A stretch of DNA of 64,000 bases, taken from NCBI RefSeq assembly GCF_014647895.1, contig NZ_BMQB01000010.1, forward strand, positions 46,057 through 110,056, in the 5' to 3' direction. Below are positions 57,001 through 64,000 of this stretch, piece by piece; the first letter of the stretch is position 1; each line of letters opens with the position of its first letter. A program made the position numbers and the translations under genes. Under the pieces are notes generated by a model. The model was not told the origin of the DNA and made no database searches. It saw nothing but the letters and a program-made list of their open reading frames with translations. This DNA comes from Pilimelia anulata. GTDB lineage: Bacteria > Actinomycetota > Actinomycetes > Mycobacteriales > Micromonosporaceae.

Positions 57001-58232
57001 CGCAGCCCCCGGCCCCGCCGGCGGAGCCGGCGCCGGAGCCGCCGGCCGAGCCCGACCTGGACCTGCTGATGCTCGACGCCCCGGAGCTGGCGGCCGCGAT
57101 CGTCGCGGGCACGGGGGTGCGGGACGCGCTGCGGGCCGAGTCTTCGGCCGTGGCCATGCTGTGGTGCGTGCGCGGCGAGCTGGCCGCGGGGGAGTGCACG
57201 GGCGGCGCGCCGGCGGCCGAGGCGGTGCAGCCCGGCTTCGACCCGGCCCGGCGGCACGACCCGGCGTACGCGGGGGAGTTCCTGGACCGGCTGCTCGCCG
57301 CGGCGCCGGCCGCGCGGGCGGAGCTGGCCGAGCTGGCGGCCCGGGCCGCGGGCGGGCGGGCGCCGGTGGCGGCGGCCGCCGCGCCGGACCGGGACGCGGC
57401 GGCCGCGCTGGTCCGCGGCTGGCACGGCGACGCGGCCCGGCTGGTCGAGCTGGCCGGCGTCCGGGTGGAGGCGCCCGACCCGGCGGCGCTGCGCGCGGTG
57501 CGCGACGCCGTCCGGGCCGACCCCGCGGCGGTGGTCCTGGCCGTCGAGGACGGGCTGGACGGCCAGGTGCCGGGCGGGTACCCGGACGTGCGGCTGACCG
57601 TCCGGACCGGCGCCGGCCACGTGGGCGTGATCCGGCTCTGCCTGCGCGACGTGGTCCGCGCGGACCGGTACGGCGAGGCCCTGTCCCGGCTGCGCGCCCG
57701 GATCGCCGCCGACCCGGGCGGCGACTCGCCGGCCCGCGAGCTGGTGGTGGACGGGCTGGCCAGGCTGCGCCGGGAGGTGTTCGCCGCGACCGACCCCGCC
57801 GGCCGGGCGGGCGAGCGCGGCGGGCCGCGGTACTACCGCTGGCGGCTGGTCCCGGTGAAGGTCGTCGACGGGGTGGGCTGGCGGCTCGCCCCGGGTACCG
57901 GCGGCTGGGAGCCGCTGCCGGCGCCGGCGCTGGCAGCGCTGGCCGGCGAGCGGGACCCGCTCACCCGGCGGCTGGACCGGGCGGCGTTCGTCCAGGAGGT
58001 CGAGGCCGAGCGCGCCCGGCTGCTGCGCGGGGTCGGCCCGGCGGCGGCGCTGTACGCGGTGGCCCGGGCGATCCGGCAGCGGGCCGCGGCGGCGGACCGG
58101 CCGCTGACCGCGGAGGAGCGCGGCTGGGTGGTGGGCATCGCCCGGCGGACGTACGCGCTGACGGAGGCGGACCTCGCCGACCGCGCCCAGCCGGGCGCGG
58201 ACCCCCGGCCGGAGGTGGCGGATACCCTCTGA
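54036..58232 (+). CDS. Giant polymorphic-toxin-like protein with papain-fold (Tox-PL) domain
   Basis: A 1398-aa protein. Residues 1-190 are helical (DLADQWFALALALHEPRDDAARAG, TWAESAGCAAEAAKLTAWEHLADLAADLV), resembling type VII substrate N-termini. Residues 200-775 are Pro/Ala/Gly/Asp-rich linker with short repeats (TQLTDTA; DPHVA/GDPHGGDPHG; GDH/PPGDHPA). Residues 800-970 match the papain-fold glutamine deamidase toxin type: TNATDCALAFFDTW with Cys817, GGNAHTWVAANQ with His918 and LYVDPLVG with Asp933, a full C-H-D triad. Residues 1010-1398 form an unassigned globular C-terminus (DAVRADPAAVVLAVEDGLDGQ, RYYRWRLVPVKVVDGVGWRL). It may be exported and deamidate or cleave a target. Usually a toxin domain is C-terminal; here another domain follows it. 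Confidence 0.8.
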   Translation: MTGLPRPLPDPADWAWGEPPWITTAVAAAAERWPRVDERRLFDLADQWFALALALHEPRDDAARAGERLLDLIGDGAAAEAARTGWARLVDGAPGPLDSVPEEAHRLGTWAESAGCAAEAAKLTAWEHLADLAADLVVVDLASALTDGAAAPVAEVLVAAAGERIGAIVDVLAATLAETVPAGGVPLPATHALPSAAFPAGFAADAFPPDAELAAFPAAADPRPDAGTPALGSVGPGAGVLAVGAAGAARPGPAAAGDAPAAGGRESGGGGPAGAPGGGRDGATQLTDTATQLTDAATTQLTDTASRLTDAAAHSPDAGVPTAVTPAPATSTPAAESGPVADRDRAAGGVRPVPAEQLRPADDAGGAADGPARVPATAGSVPAPRTGTEDPGGSTLPAASRWLSGIRRAGRGRGPATPSTPDTDHHVADPHVADPHGGDPHGGDPHGAGPRSPGHPGADPRAVVPPGGGSGGPRLRLADSARVRPAAAPESPAGAPAPSDPTAVRDTAGPSGDPRPTGAATAAPRAGTAAPRDRAAAPAGRAAGFPVPPAPDAPSTGRPAPDDSPTAHPAPDGSPTGLPAPVGAPAARADGGIRPAPAGAPAAAPAPAARRAPDGAAALRPAPAAPDVQPDRLPQFGTPPAGTPRVRTAPDPGRPHTEPPENHTPGARPPGDRPAGGHIPGDHTPDDHAPGDHHAGDRPPGDHPADAPPAEHPPGSASRRPAADPADAAPPAAPAPTRPVVADDDSPVTRTRRYDAPGGHHRPPAAHQDAVDRAVPRAPDGTPLRHADPRTAGYLPLLNPWIPGAADPTRLTNATDCALAFFDTWARGRPRVAAGRVRDGYRTGDPLGAGTPDDGPARIAAVAGGAFQNLCPLVTGATVEAARAAVNHALRNLHMHLRALGPGAFAFLVHGWEGGNAHTWVAANQDHAILYVDPLVGQLAEAPLYGHYGRPYDGNVVVLDALVVGPDGTPRPLPQHPPGLLAAPAGPAPQPPAPPAEPAPEPPAEPDLDLLMLDAPELAAAIVAGTGVRDALRAESSAVAMLWCVRGELAAGECTGGAPAAEAVQPGFDPARRHDPAYAGEFLDRLLAAAPAARAELAELAARAAGGRAPVAAAAAPDRDAAAALVRGWHGDAARLVELAGVRVEAPDPAALRAVRDAVRADPAAVVLAVEDGLDGQVPGGYPDVRLTVRTGAGHVGVIRLCLRDVVRADRYGEALSRLRARIAADPGGDSPARELVVDGLARLRREVFAATDPAGRAGERGGPRYYRWRLVPVKVVDGVGWRLAPGTGGWEPLPAPALAALAGERDPLTRRLDRAAFVQEVEAERARLLRGVGPAAALYAVARAIRQRAAAADRPLTAEERGWVVGIARRTYALTEADLADRAQPGADPRPEVADTL
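55308..55382 (+). repeat. CGATCCGCACGGCGG tandem repeats in linker region
   Basis: Units of 15 bp (GATCCGCACGTCGCC, then GATCCGCACGGCGGC) repeat about five times and encode DPHVA/DPHGG in the linker of the 1398-aa protein. They are in frame. Confidence 0.75.
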
Positions 58233-58298
58233 CGTGCCCGCGCCCGGGCTGTTCGTTACGCTTTGCGGGTTGCCGCCGCGCCGATGAGGAGCACCGTC

Positions 58299-59708
58299 GT
58301 GACCGATCCGTCCCGCCCGCCCGGGGTCGACCTCGCGCAGATCGTGAAGGCCTACGACGTCCGCGGGACGGTCCCCGACCAGCTCGGCCCGCCCGTGGCG
58401 CACGCGCTGGGCGCCGCGTTCGCGCTGCTGCTGCGGGCCGGCGGGGACGACCGGGGCGCGGTGGTGCTCGCGTACGACATGCGCGAGTCCTCGCCGGGCC
58501 TGGCCCGCGCGTTCGGCGACGGCGTCCGGGCCGTCGGCCTCGACGTGGTCGAGGCAGGCCTCGGCTCGACCGACCTGCTGTACTACGCCTCGGGGGCGCT
58601 GGACCTGCCCGGCGCGATGTTCACCGCGAGCCACAACCCGGCGCAGTACAACGGCATCAAGCTCTGCCGCGCGGGCGCCCGCCCGATCGGCGCGGACAGC
58701 GGCCTGGCCGAGATCCGCGCGCGGGCGCAGGCGCTGCTGGACGGCCGGGAGCAGCTCCCCGCCGCCGACCGGCCGGGCACGACCACGAGCCGGGACCTGC
58801 TCGCCGAGTACGCCGCCCACCTGCGCGGCCTGGTCGACCTGTCCGGCATCCGCCCGCTGACCGCGGTGGTCGACGCCGGCAACGGCATGGCCGGGTTCAC
58901 CGTCCCGGCGGTGCTGGGCGACGCGGTGCTGCCGCCGCTGCCGCTGCGGGTCATCCCGATGTACTTCGAGCTGGACGGCTCGTTCCCGAACCACGAGGCC
59001 AACCCGCTGGAGCCGAAGAACCTGGTCGACCTCCAGGCCGCGGTCCGGGAGCACGGGGCCGACCTGGGCCTGGCGTTCGACGGCGACGCGGACCGCTGCT
59101 TCGTGGTCGACGCCGCCGGCGACCCGGTGTCGCCGAGCGCGATCACCGCGCTGGTGGCGACCCGCGAGCTGGCCAAGCACCCCGGCGCGACGATCATCCA
59201 CAACCTGATCACGTCCAGCGCCGTCCCGGAGATCGTCGCCGAGCAGGGCGGCAAGCCGGTCCGGACCCGGGTCGGGCACTCGTTCATCAAGGCGGAGATG
59301 GCCAGCACCGGGGCGGTGTTCGGCGGCGAGCACTCGGCGCACTACTACTTCCGCGACTTCTGGTACGCCGACACCGGCATGCTGGCCGCGCTGCACGTGC
59401 TGGCCGCCCTCGGCGGGCAGGACCGGCCGCTGGCCGAGCTGGCCCGCGACTACGAGCGGTACGTGGCGTCCGGGGAGATCAACTCGACGGTCACCGACCA
59501 GGCGGCGAAGCTGGCCGCGGTCCGCGAGCTGTTCGCCGGGGAGCGCGCCGACGAGCTGGACGGCCTCACCGTGACCTTCGCCGACGGCGCCTGGCTCAAC
59601 CTGCGCCCGTCGAACACCGAGCCGCTGCTGCGGCTCAACGTCGAGGCGCCCGACGCCGCGCGGATGAGCGAGCTGCGGGACCGCGTCCTGGCGGCCATCC
59701 GCCAGTAG
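58299..59708 (+). CDS. manB: Phosphomannomutase/phosphoglucomutase
   Basis: A 469-aa alpha-D-phosphohexomutase that interconverts mannose-6-phosphate and mannose-1-phosphate. Phosphoserine loop: GAMFTASHNPAQYNGIK, metal loop: LAFDGDADRCFVVD, sugar loop: GGEHSAHYYFRDF and phosphate loop: RPSNTEPLLRLNVEA. Length is normal. GAGGAG lies eight bases before GTG 58299, which is preferred to ATG 58284. It is the first gene of the run manB-Trm112-SIS-CDF-manA. Its product feeds ManC at 32646 for GDP-mannose. Confidence 0.93.
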   Translation: MTDPSRPPGVDLAQIVKAYDVRGTVPDQLGPPVAHALGAAFALLLRAGGDDRGAVVLAYDMRESSPGLARAFGDGVRAVGLDVVEAGLGSTDLLYYASGALDLPGAMFTASHNPAQYNGIKLCRAGARPIGADSGLAEIRARAQALLDGREQLPAADRPGTTTSRDLLAEYAAHLRGLVDLSGIRPLTAVVDAGNGMAGFTVPAVLGDAVLPPLPLRVIPMYFELDGSFPNHEANPLEPKNLVDLQAAVREHGADLGLAFDGDADRCFVVDAAGDPVSPSAITALVATRELAKHPGATIIHNLITSSAVPEIVAEQGGKPVRTRVGHSFIKAEMASTGAVFGGEHSAHYYFRDFWYADTGMLAALHVLAALGGQDRPLAELARDYERYVASGEINSTVTDQAAKLAAVRELFAGERADELDGLTVTFADGAWLNLRPSNTEPLLRLNVEAPDAARMSELRDRVLAAIRQ

Positions 59709-59784
59709 GCTCGTACCGGTGGCCGACCGTGGCCGAACCGCCCCGCCGCCGGGGCGGGCCCGCTCGTGTGAAGGGAGTCGTCCG

Positions 59785-59967
59785 GTGTCCCTGGACCCCG
59801 CACTGCTGGAGATCCTCGCCTGCCCGGACACGCACCACACCCCACTGGCCTATGACGCGGCGGCGGGCACGCTGACCTGCGCCGAGTGCCGCCGGGTGTT
59901 CGAGGTGCGCGACGGCATCCCGGTCCTGCTGCTGGACGAGGCCCGCCCGGCCGGAGCGGACCGGTGA
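59785..59967 (+). CDS. Trm112 family zinc-ribbon protein
   Basis: A 60-aa protein of the Trm112/YcaR type: LDPALLEILACPDTHHTPLAYDAAAGTLTCAECRRVFEVRDGIPVLLLDEAR. Cysteines in LACPD and TCAEC look like the zinc site, though only three Cys are visible. Such proteins activate methyltransferases in eukaryotes; in bacteria the role is unknown, but it commonly sits between manB and the SIS isomerase gene in actinobacteria. GAAGGGAG precedes GTG 59785, and GTGA overlaps the next gene. Confidence 0.88.
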   Translation: MSLDPALLEILACPDTHHTPLAYDAAAGTLTCAECRRVFEVRDGIPVLLLDEARPAGADR

Positions 59968-61172
59968 CCGCCCCGCTGCCGGGCGGCAGCGCCGGCGTGA
60001 GCGGCCGCCGCGAGCCGGACGAGAAGGTGCTCGACGACGAGCGCGCGCTGTCCGCCGCCGACGGCGGCGACACCCTGCGGGCGACCGCGTGGGCGGGCCG
60101 GCAGCTCCGCGAGGCCGCCTCGCTGGCCGCGGAGGCGCACTTGCAGGACCTCGCCGACGAGGGCCGCCCGCGGGCGGTCGTCGTGGCCGGCGTCGGTACG
60201 GCCGCGCGCACCGGCGAGGTGCTGGCCATGGTCGCCGGCTCCCGCTGCCAGGTCCCGGTGCTCGCCCACCGCAGCGCGGGCGTGCCCGGCTGGGTCGGCG
60301 CCGCCGACGTGGTCATCGCCGTGTCCGCGTCCGGGCGCTCGCCCGAGGCGATCCACGCGGCCGAGGCCGCCAGCGCCCGCGGCGCCCGGCTGGTCGCCAT
60401 CGGCGCGCCGGAGTCCGAGCTGCACCAGCTCGCCGAGCGGGCCCGGGCGCCGTTCATCGCGGTGCCGCGCCGGTCGCCGGCGCGGTTCAGCCTGTGGGGC
60501 CTGACCGTACCGGTGCTGCTCGCCGCCCGGGCCCTGGGTCTGGTGAACGTCCGCGAGGCCGACCTGGCCGAGACCGCGAACCGGCTGGACATGGAGGCCG
60601 AGCGCTGCCGCCCCGGCCTGGAGTCGTTCGTGAACCCGGCGAAGTCGCTGGCGATGGACCTGGCCTGCTCGATCCCGGTGATCTGGGGCTCGTCGCCGCT
60701 GGCCACGGTCGCCGCCCGCCGGTTCGGCGACGTGCTCGCCGCGAATGCCCGGTACCCGGCGGTGGCCGGGGCGCTGGGCGAGGCCGGCCGCGGCCGGGTG
60801 GGCCTGCTCGACGGCGTGTTCGGCGGGCTGACCGAGTCGGCCCGGGACATCTTCGCCGACCCCGAGGAGGGGCCGGACACGACCCGGCTGCGCCTGGTCC
60901 TGCTGCGCGACGGCGGGCTCAGCCAGGACGAGGAGGCGCACGACGAGCCGCTGGCCGTCGAGGAGCGCCGGGCGGACGCGATCCGCGCGCTGGCCGAGCG
61001 CCGGGGCGTGCGGGTGAGCGAGATCGTCGCCGAGGGCGGGTCCGCGCTGGAGCGGCTCGCCTCCCTGATCGCCGTACCGGACTTCGCCTCCCTGTACCTT
61101 GCTCTGGCACACGGCCTGGACCCGATGGCGGTCCCGGCGGTCTCGGAGATGAAGGAGCTGTCCACGCAATGA
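59964..61172 (+). CDS. SIS-domain phosphoglucose/phosphomannose isomerase-like protein
   Basis: A 402-aa protein with two SIS lobes: VVVAGVGTAARTGEVLAMVAG and VVIAVSASGRSPEAIHAAEAASARGARLVAIG (first lobe, Ser/Gly phosphosugar loop), then SIPVIWGSSPLATVAARRFGDVLAANARYPAVAG (second). The C-terminal segment DFASLYLALAHGLDPMAVPAVSEMKELS is that of bifunctional glucose/mannose-6-phosphate isomerases of actinobacteria. It may interconvert fructose-6-P with glucose-6-P or mannose-6-P. Overlaps its neighbours by GTGA and ATGA. Confidence 0.87.
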   Translation: MTAPLPGGSAGVSGRREPDEKVLDDERALSAADGGDTLRATAWAGRQLREAASLAAEAHLQDLADEGRPRAVVVAGVGTAARTGEVLAMVAGSRCQVPVLAHRSAGVPGWVGAADVVIAVSASGRSPEAIHAAEAASARGARLVAIGAPESELHQLAERARAPFIAVPRRSPARFSLWGLTVPVLLAARALGLVNVREADLAETANRLDMEAERCRPGLESFVNPAKSLAMDLACSIPVIWGSSPLATVAARRFGDVLAANARYPAVAGALGEAGRGRVGLLDGVFGGLTESARDIFADPEEGPDTTRLRLVLLRDGGLSQDEEAHDEPLAVEERRADAIRALAERRGVRVSEIVAEGGSALERLASLIAVPDFASLYLALAHGLDPMAVPAVSEMKELSTQ

Positions 61173-62101
61173 GCGCCGGAGGGGGTACCAGGGCGATCGT
61201 CGCCGCCCTGTTCGCCAACCTGGGCATCGCCGTCACGAAGTTCGTCGCGTTCGCGCTGACCGGCTCGTCGTCGATGCTGGCCGAGTCGATCCACTCCGTG
61301 GCCGACTCCGGCAACCAGGGCCTGCTGCTGCTCGGCGGGCGGCGGGCGCGGCGGCGGGCGACCCCCCGGCACCCCTTCGGCTACGGGCGCGAGCGGTACA
61401 TCTACGCGTTCATCGTGTCGATCGTGCTGTTCAGCGTCGGCGGCCTGTTCGCGCTGTACGAGGCGTACCACAAGTGGTCCGACCCGCACCCGATCGACAA
61501 GTGGCAGTGGGTGCCGGTGACCGTGCTGGTCGTGGCGATCGTGCTGGAGTCGTTCTCCTTCCGGACCGCGATCGTCGAGTCCCGCGCGGTCAAGGGCAGC
61601 GCGACGTGGAGCCAGTTCGTCCGCCGGGCCAGGGCCCCCGAGCTGCCGGTCGTGCTGCTGGAGGACCTGGGCGCGCTGGTCGGCCTGGTCCTGGCCCTGT
61701 TCGGCGTCGGGATGACCCTGCTGACCGGCAACGGCGAGTGGGACGCGATCGGCACCGCGGCGATCGGCGTGCTGCTGGTGGCGATCGCGGTGATCCTCGC
61801 GTTCGAGACCAAGAGCCTGCTGCTCGGCGAGTCCGCCACCGAGGAGGACGTGGCCGCGATCGAGGCCGCGATCACCGCGGGCCCCGAGGTGGAGCGGATC
61901 ATCCACATGAAGACGCTGCACCTCGGGCCCGAGGAGCTGCTGGTGGCGGTGAAGGTGGCCGTCCGGCACGACGAGAGCGCCGGCCGGGTGGCCGAAGGGA
62001 TCAACGCGGTGGAGGCCCGGGTCCGGGCCGCCGTGCCGATCGCCCGGGTGATCTACATCGAGCCCGACCTGTACGCGCCGCAGCCGGCCGGCGCCGGATA
62101 A
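61169..62101 (+). CDS. Cation diffusion facilitator transporter
   Basis: A 310-aa divalent-cation exporter with six membrane spans (IVAALFANLGIAVTKFVAFALTG, FIVSIVLFSVGGLFALY, WVPVTVLVVAIVLESFSF, LEDLGALVGLVLALFGVGMTLL, WDAIGTAAIGVLLVAIAVILAF) and a C-terminal cytoplasmic domain (EVERIIHMKTLHLGPEELLVAVKVAV). AESIHSVADSGNQ in span 2 carries the transport-site His/Asp. The substrate is probably Zn or another divalent ion. It is a regular member of the actinobacterial manB-SIS-manA operon; the reason is unknown. Confidence 0.9.
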   Translation: MSAGGGTRAIVAALFANLGIAVTKFVAFALTGSSSMLAESIHSVADSGNQGLLLLGGRRARRRATPRHPFGYGRERYIYAFIVSIVLFSVGGLFALYEAYHKWSDPHPIDKWQWVPVTVLVVAIVLESFSFRTAIVESRAVKGSATWSQFVRRARAPELPVVLLEDLGALVGLVLALFGVGMTLLTGNGEWDAIGTAAIGVLLVAIAVILAFETKSLLLGESATEEDVAAIEAAITAGPEVERIIHMKTLHLGPEELLVAVKVAVRHDESAGRVAEGINAVEARVRAAVPIARVIYIEPDLYAPQPAGAG

Positions 62102-62106
62102 CGGGC

Positions 62107-63360
62107 GTGGAGCCGCTCGTCAACCCGGTCCGGGAGTACGCGTGGGGGTCACGCACGGTACTCGCGGAACTGCGCGGCGCACCGACGCCGAGCCCGCGGC
62201 CGGAGGCCGAGCTGTGGCTCGGCGCGCACCCGGCGGACCCGTCCCGGCTGCGCCGGGCGGGCGGGGACCGCCCGCTCACCGACGTCATCGCCGAGGACCC
62301 GGCCGGCGTCCTCGGGGCGGCGGTGCTGGACCGGTTCGGGCCGCGGCTGCCGTACCTGATGAAGGTGCTCGCCGCGGCGCAGCCGCTGTCGTTGCAGGCG
62401 CACCCGGACGCCGCCCGGGCGCGCGAGCGGTTCGCCGCCGGCGACCCGTCCTACACCGACCCGCACCACAAGCCGGAGCTGCTGGTCGCGGTGTCGACGT
62501 TCCGCGGGCTGTGCGGCTTCCGCCCGCCGGACCGGTCGGCGGAGCTGCTCGCCGCGCTGGCCGTGCCGGCCCTGGCGCCGGTGGTGGCGGACCTGCGCGC
62601 CGGCGACCTGGCGGCCGCGGTGACCACCCTGCTCACCTGGCCGGCGGCCGACCGCCCGGCCCTGCTCGCCGCGGTGACCGCCGCCCTCCCCGACCCGGCC
62701 GATGGCCTCCCGGGCCCGGCCACCGCCCCGCCCCTGCCCGGCGGCGCGACCATGTCCGCCGCCCCGCCCGACCCGGCTGCGGCCCGGCCTGCCGGCGGGG
62801 GGCCGTTCGCGGCCGAGTACGCGATGGCCGCCGCTCTCGCCGCCCGCTACCCGGCCGACGTCGGCGTGGTGGTGGCGCTGCTGCTGAACCTCGTCGCGCT
62901 CGCGCCCGGCGAGGCGATCTGGATGCCGGCCGGGAACCTGCACGCGTACCTGTCCGGCACCGGCATCGAGCTGATGGCCGCCAGCGACAACGTCCTGCGC
63001 GGCGGCCTGACCCCGAAGCACGTGGACGTGCCGGAGCTGCTGCACGTGCTGCGCTTCACCCCGCTGCCGGACCCGGTCCTGCGCCCCGAGCCGGTGGCGC
63101 CGGGCGTGCGCCGGTGGGCGGTCCCGGTGCCGGACTTCGCGCTGTACGAGGTCGTCCTGGACGCCGGCCGCCCGCAGGTGGAGCTGGACGCCCCCGGCCC
63201 GCGCACGCTGCTCTGCCTGACCGGCGCGATCGAGGCCGACGACGGCGCGAAGCCGCTGCCGCTGGCGGCGGGGGAGTCGGCGTTCGGCCGGGCGGCCGCG
63301 CCGCCGCTGCGCCTGCGCGGCGCCGGCACCGCCTACCTGGCCACCCCCGGCACCCCCTGA
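62107..63360 (+). CDS. manA: Mannose-6-phosphate isomerase
   Basis: A 417-aa type I isomerase that converts fructose-6-P to mannose-6-P. The zinc ligands are Gln and His in QPLSLQAHPDAARA, Glu in DPHHKPELLVAV and His in MPAGNLHAYLSG. The family motif PYLMKVLAA and GLTPKHVDVPELL are also present. A Pro/Ala-rich insertion at about residues 195-235 is probably a loop. It closes the mannose operon and is followed by a strong bidirectional terminator. Confidence 0.93.
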   Translation: MEPLVNPVREYAWGSRTVLAELRGAPTPSPRPEAELWLGAHPADPSRLRRAGGDRPLTDVIAEDPAGVLGAAVLDRFGPRLPYLMKVLAAAQPLSLQAHPDAARARERFAAGDPSYTDPHHKPELLVAVSTFRGLCGFRPPDRSAELLAALAVPALAPVVADLRAGDLAAAVTTLLTWPAADRPALLAAVTAALPDPADGLPGPATAPPLPGGATMSAAPPDPAAARPAGGGPFAAEYAMAAALAARYPADVGVVVALLLNLVALAPGEAIWMPAGNLHAYLSGTGIELMAASDNVLRGGLTPKHVDVPELLHVLRFTPLPDPVLRPEPVAPGVRRWAVPVPDFALYEVVLDAGRPQVELDAPGPRTLLCLTGAIEADDGAKPLPLAAGESAFGRAAAPPLRLRGAGTAYLATPGTP

Positions 63361-63383
63361 CCGCCCCCGGGCCGGCCGACGGG

Positions 63384-63424
63384 CCGTGCCGCGGCGCCCG
63401 AGTGGGTCGGGCGCCGCGGCACGG
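63384..63424. terminator. Bidirectional terminator after manA
   Basis: Arms 63384-63401 and 63407-63424 are perfectly complementary over 18 bp with a GTGGG loop, one of the strongest hairpins in the window. It lies between the manA stop (63360) and the stop of the convergent repeat protein (63428). Confidence 0.85.
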
Positions 63425-63427
63425 GGA

Positions 63428-64000
63428 TCAGCGGGCGACCCGCTGGCCGTAGATCTTGTTGTCCGTACCCCGGACGAAGACGTACAGGTACGTCCCCTCG
63501 GTGACCCCGCTCGGCGCCGCGCTGGTCGCCCCGCCGCCGGGCACCTCGGTCCACGTGGTCCAGGCGTTGTCCACCCGGTTGTTGCGGTAGATCCTGTTGT
63601 CGGTGCCGCGGGCCAGCAGGTACACGTCCTGCCGGTACGAGGTCAGGCCGAGGCCGTCGTTCGTCGCGCCGCCGCCCGCGACCTCCTTCCAGGTGTCCCA
63701 CTCGCCGCGCCGGCTGCGCGAGGCGGCGTAGATCTTGTTGTCCGTACCCCGGACCGCGATGTGCACCCGGGTCCCCGCGGTGGTCGCCGCGAGCCCCGAC
63801 GGCGTCGCGCCGCCGCCGGGCACCTCGGCCCAGCCGCCCCAGGTGCCGTTGGCCGCCCGGGTGTTCTCGTAGATCTTGTTGTCCGTGCCGCGCACGTACG
63901 CGTGCAGGACCTGCCGGTCGGCGGCGACCGCCGGGGTGTCCGGGGTGGCGCCGCCGCCGGGCAGCTCGCGCCAGCCGGACCAGCCGCCGGTGGCCAGGAT
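63428..64000 (-). CDS. C-terminal part of a tandem-repeat, lectin-like propeller protein (truncated by window edge)
   Basis: The reading frame enters from beyond the right edge and ends at 63428; 190 residues are visible. They form four repeats of about 48 residues with the pattern RGTDNKIY-x6-GxWxxWxEVPGGGAT-x-xAxSGVT-x-YvRGTDN. Repeats with RGTDNxIY and GxWxxWxxxGG resemble PLL-type fucose-binding beta-propellers and related carbohydrate-binding repeats found in secreted actinobacterial hydrolases. No catalytic domain lies in the visible part; it may be upstream, beyond the window. Confidence 0.8.
   Translation of the reverse strand: MLATGGWSGWRELPGGGATPDTPAVAADRQVLHAYVRGTDNKIYENTRAANGTWGGWAEVPGGGATPSGLAATTAGTRVHIAVRGTDNKIYAASRSRRGEWDTWKEVAGGGATNDGLGLTSYRQDVYLLARGTDNRIYRNNRVDNAWTTWTEVPGGGATSAAPSGVTEGTYLYVFVRGTDNKIYGQRVAR

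Overview
The window is GC-rich actinobacterial DNA with codons that almost always end in G or C, frequent GTG starts and many 4-base ATGA/GTGA stop-start overlaps. It carries a complete coenzyme F420 gene set (cofD/fbiA, cofE/fbiB, fbiC), a WhiB regulator with its usual neighbours (zincin-like protein, DUF3499, phosphomannomutase, SIS isomerase, manA), DUF3618/DUF4235/DUF5709 stress-type proteins and a MelC1/MelC2 tyrosinase pair. This points to a filamentous actinomycete, most likely Micromonosporaceae; the assignment is inferred from gene content, not from a marker gene. No rRNA, tRNA, CRISPR array or transposase was recognised.

Layout. 1-550: an AT-richer stretch with one small orphan gene. 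0.6-2.2 kb: F420-dependent LLM oxidoreductase and a secreted acidic protein. 2.3-16.8 kb: a natural-product locus and the most unusual part of the window. A COQ4-like protein is divergent from a 93-aa precursor with a nitrile-hydratase-like (NHLP) leader and a 12-residue Ser/Thr/Cys core. After a strong hairpin come nine translationally coupled genes: two proteins of unknown family (334 and 170 aa), a squalene-cyclase-fold protein, a class II lanthionine synthetase with a CCG zinc site, a methyltransferase, a short P450 lacking ExxR, and a three-gene NHLM-type export machine. 16.9-25.3 kb: Cu/Zn-SOD-like lipoprotein, DUF5709, a family 2B encapsulin shell with a polyprenyl transferase cargo, DUF4239, a stalked surface protein, hemerythrin, and a holin/DUF3618/DUF4235 operon behind a possible SigB-type promoter. 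25.3-31.2 kb: envelope genes (NodB deacetylase lipoprotein, membrane protein with long disordered tail, TIGR03089, PGRP amidase with FG-GAP repeats). 31.4-39.4 kb: glycosyltransferase, ManC, propeller protein, a flavin monooxygenase/TetR divergent pair with two matching operator palindromes, SGNH hydrolase, PfkB kinase and SurE. 39.4-43.0 kb: cofE and cofD flanking a tyrosinase operon. 43.4-50.1 kb: secreted trypsin homologue that has lost catalytic His and Ser, a second membrane protein with disordered tail, and FbiC with an 11-copy GACACC microsatellite between its two radical-SAM halves. 50.4-51.9 kb: WhiB, zincin-like protein, DUF3499. 52.0-58.2 kb: a polymorphic-toxin-like locus (YwqJ-deaminase/SUKH protein divergent from YbaB-like, WXG-like and a 1398-aa papain-fold protein). 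58.3-63.4 kb: the mannose-phosphate operon manB-Trm112-SIS-CDF-manA. The right edge holds the C-terminal part of a repeat protein.

How the genes fit together. The RiPP locus reads as one transcription unit: precursor, lanthionine formation, several tailoring enzymes, then cleavage at Gly-Gly by the C39 domain and export. The F420 genes supply the cofactor that the LLM enzyme at 0.6 kb should use. ManA, ManB and ManC together convert fructose-6-P to GDP-mannose for the envelope glycosyltransferases. The encapsulin pair should compartmentalise isoprenoid diphosphate synthesis.
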